Of a DNA stretch of 64,000 nucleotides, positions 61,500-64,000 are shown one piece after another. Location: contig CM049403.1 of assembly GCA_026929865.2 (NCBI GenBank), forward strand, positions 10,223,501 through 10,287,500, in the 5' to 3' direction. Both the position numbers and the translations under genes were made by a program. The notes under the pieces are model-generated. The model was not told the origin of the DNA and made no database searches. It saw only the letters and a program-made list of their open reading frames with translations. The stretch is from Hyperoplus lanceolatus. Taxonomy: Eukaryota; Chordata; Actinopteri; Uranoscopiformes; Ammodytidae. Numbering within the stretch: the first letter of the stretch is position 1; every line of letters begins with the position of its first letter.

Positions 61500-64000
61500 T
61501 GTTTTGAAGTTGAAATGCATAGCATACGAGGTGAAAGTCATAGCAATGTGCCTGTTAACAATTTTGCGTCAGTGCTAATACCAGTGCCAGTGTTCACTTG
61601 ACCAGTTTTTGTTTTAGTGACACTGATCCTCACGCATTAAATAAATACCAGACCAAATGTGACTGAAGCTAGGTGCATGCCCTACACATGAACCACATGC
61701 ACTGTTACTATAGGAGGCGACTGTGAAGATGGAGAGGATTACAGAGCGTTGTGTCTGCACTGTTGAACAGGTTAGCAAATTAACAGGGAATTACTGCGGC
61801 CCGCATTCCTTGGCCAACATAGCCCCGTAATCCTGGAGACAATCAGGCAGGGTGCATGGAGTAATGAACCAGGGCCAAGCAGGAGAAAGAGGGACACTAC
61901 TTTAAAATGGCTGTTTCAGTACACATTTTGACTGGTTTAATAACCAGTTGTAATATTTGGTATATTATCAGTCTCATTTCAGTACTAGTTTTACTATTTG
62001 AAAAAAATATATATATTTGGAAGATTGTATACACTTTTCACAGACGTTAGGATGATAACCAAACAGAGCTGAAAATATGAATGTATAAGTCAGCATTTGT
62101 CTCAGGACAAACTGAGACAAATGTCACTGTTGAACGGTCAGAATATTAAACTGAAGAATAGCAGGTTTTTCGACAGACCTTGTATTGTATCACTGGATAT
62201 CTAGATGTCATATCAAAGCATTTATGAACAGTCCCTCACAGGATTATGTAATTGAAGTTATTTTAAACTAAACCTAACTCAAAATCTAAACCTAACCAAA
62301 TATGTCTGGCAGTAGGCCTGATTTCTTTAAAATTATGATTTAAAAGAATTGTATCGGGACGAAAAAAAAATCCTAAATGATATGAGCAAGGGAAAGTCCC
62401 TACTTTTGCCTTGTCTGGTCGGCTCTCCCTGTTTCTCGCTGTCTGTCTCTTTCTCCCTCCAAAACACACACACACACTCACACGCACACACACACACTGC
62501 GCCAGCACTCACTTTAGTTGAGACTCTCCCAACTTTTCCAAGTAATTACAACAGCAAGGCGATCGTCTCGTCTGAAAGGGCAGGGTACACCTAGATAATG
62601 CATTTGGGAGTCGAGCTCTTTCTGCATGTTTTTACGGCCAACCTGACTGTAACTGGCCTATAGGTGCTCTACGCATGTTCCACAGTCTATCTCCCACGGC
62701 TTCACCTGGAAGCAAAGGGTTTCATCAAACAAAGGATCTGAAATGTATCAGTTTTAATAATGCCAGTACTGTTATAAACCACCTGTATCTGTCCTTATAC
62801 AGATCCAGGATATGAGCTTGATTATACCTAGAAGTCTCTCACTTTTGCTGTTAGTGTTGGAGGTGCTGATCTGTGTCTTCCAGTATGTCAGCTGAATATG
62901 ACCTGGGACAGTAAGGCCTTAAAGCCCTTGGTCCGTTGGTCTGCTCGGTTCCCCTCAGCTGTTTGTGTGGGCCAGTAAAGCTTCCCTCAGGGTAATGGTG
63001 TTTAGTTTGAGCCTCATCTCCGTCCCTCCATGCTGAGCTAAGGGGTATTTTATTGCAAGTTACCATGACGACTGTTTAGCCTGCTGGATCTTAGAGGCTT
63101 GTACAGCAATTCCAGGAAATGGGGTTACTTCCTCACTCAGCGCGAACAACTTCCTGCCCTCCTCTGTATGGATGTGTGCCAGCCAGGGCCCAGGGACGCC
63201 CGTTTGTGTGCAGTCTTTGTCTGTCGTTTTTGTAATTACTTCCCCGTCTCACTCCTCAGCTATTAGCTCAAAGCCCTGTCTCTCTCTCTCCCCCTCCCTC
63301 TTTCTACCTCTTTGACAGTCTTTTTTTTTTCTCTTTCTTCTCATGACATGGCTGGATCCCTCTAGGCACCCGCTGTGGTGTCTGTGACAAAGCAGTGGCG
63401 AGTGCTGAGGTAGAAACCAGCGTAATGCCAGCTGAGCACAACAACCCCTCTCCGCCTCCCCATTTTTTTTTTTTTCTCTCAACAAACACTAAGGGCTGTG
63501 ATTTCTGCCCTCTCAGACTTCATTCAAACTGTATTTTCATTGTTTTACCGATTCTCAAATATCCAGATTTTATTTTGAGATTAATTTAAATTATTTTTTA
63601 CCTTGAATTGTTTTTGTCACCATAGGTCATCCAAAATGAGTTGTGGTTTCTGTTACTATCCATACAAATACAGATACCTTGACTTCGACACAAGTTCCTG
63701 AATTATACTGTTTTCTATAACAATTTTATGAATTCCATTTTTAACACGTTGACATTACACATTGTTTTATTTAATATCAATAAATAAAACTTTAATCAAG
63801 CTGAAATCAAACTTAACTGCCTTCATGTTACCACACATGTATTTTTCCTGGATGCTTCGGCCAGCACTTTTAGAACTCAGCACATCAAGCACGCTGCATG
63901 CTTTTCGGCTCACTGACTTTGATGAGATTTACTCCTTAGGTATTATTGAAATTTTGTATTGAACGAACAAAACATTTTTCAATACACGATGGTATCGAGG

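Overview
This window looks like nuclear DNA from a teleost fish, probably a spiny-rayed (percomorph-type) species. Its genes have many introns with GT-AG splice sites. Long (CA)n/(GT)n tracts are common. There are many fish-type transposons: Tc1 with long inverted repeats, L2-type LINEs, small hAT elements, short elements flanked by TTAA, and a tRNA-derived SINE. No prokaryotic operon, CRISPR array or viral genome is visible.

Four genes lie in tandem on the minus strand. All four reading frames could be joined exon by exon with consistent intron phases. lrrc24 (4728-11724, plus a likely untranslated first exon near 14.7-14.9 kb) is a leucine-rich-repeat/Ig membrane protein of 630 residues. 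lonp1 (16085-28771; 21 coding exons, 1,011 residues) is the mitochondrial Lon protease. An rsph4a/rsph6a-type gene (30100-33314; 7 coding exons, 518 residues) encodes a radial-spoke head protein of motile cilia. dohh (35455-43336; 5 coding exons, 303 residues) is deoxyhypusine hydroxylase. A fifth gene may begin on the plus strand near 56.9 kb, where one exon encodes a signal-peptide-like N terminus and ends at a good splice donor. The rest of that gene would lie beyond the window, and I do not recognise it.

Region by region: 1-4.7 kb is repeat-rich and holds an open LINE reverse-transcriptase 3' half and an old hAT element. 4.7-14.9 kb is lrrc24, with a 1.27-kb inverted-repeat element and a SINE in its introns. 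15.6-28.8 kb is lonp1, with two non-autonomous hAT elements that each have perfect 8-bp target duplications. 28.8-30.1 kb is a short intergenic stretch with a TTAA-flanked element directly upstream of the lonp1 start. 30.1-33.5 kb is the rsph gene, with X-box-like motifs just upstream. 35.3-44.3 kb is dohh, whose last intron carries a Tc1 element broken by a later L2 insertion. 44.3-64 kb is mostly gene-poor, with microsatellites, a LINE 3' end and several short inverted-repeat elements.

The genes do not form a single pathway. They share orientation and neighbourhood only. The most interesting material is the transposon archaeology, the candidate RFX control site of the cilia gene, splice donors that abut dinucleotide repeats, and the unidentified signal-peptide exon. 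I found no clear evidence of an entirely new biological system.
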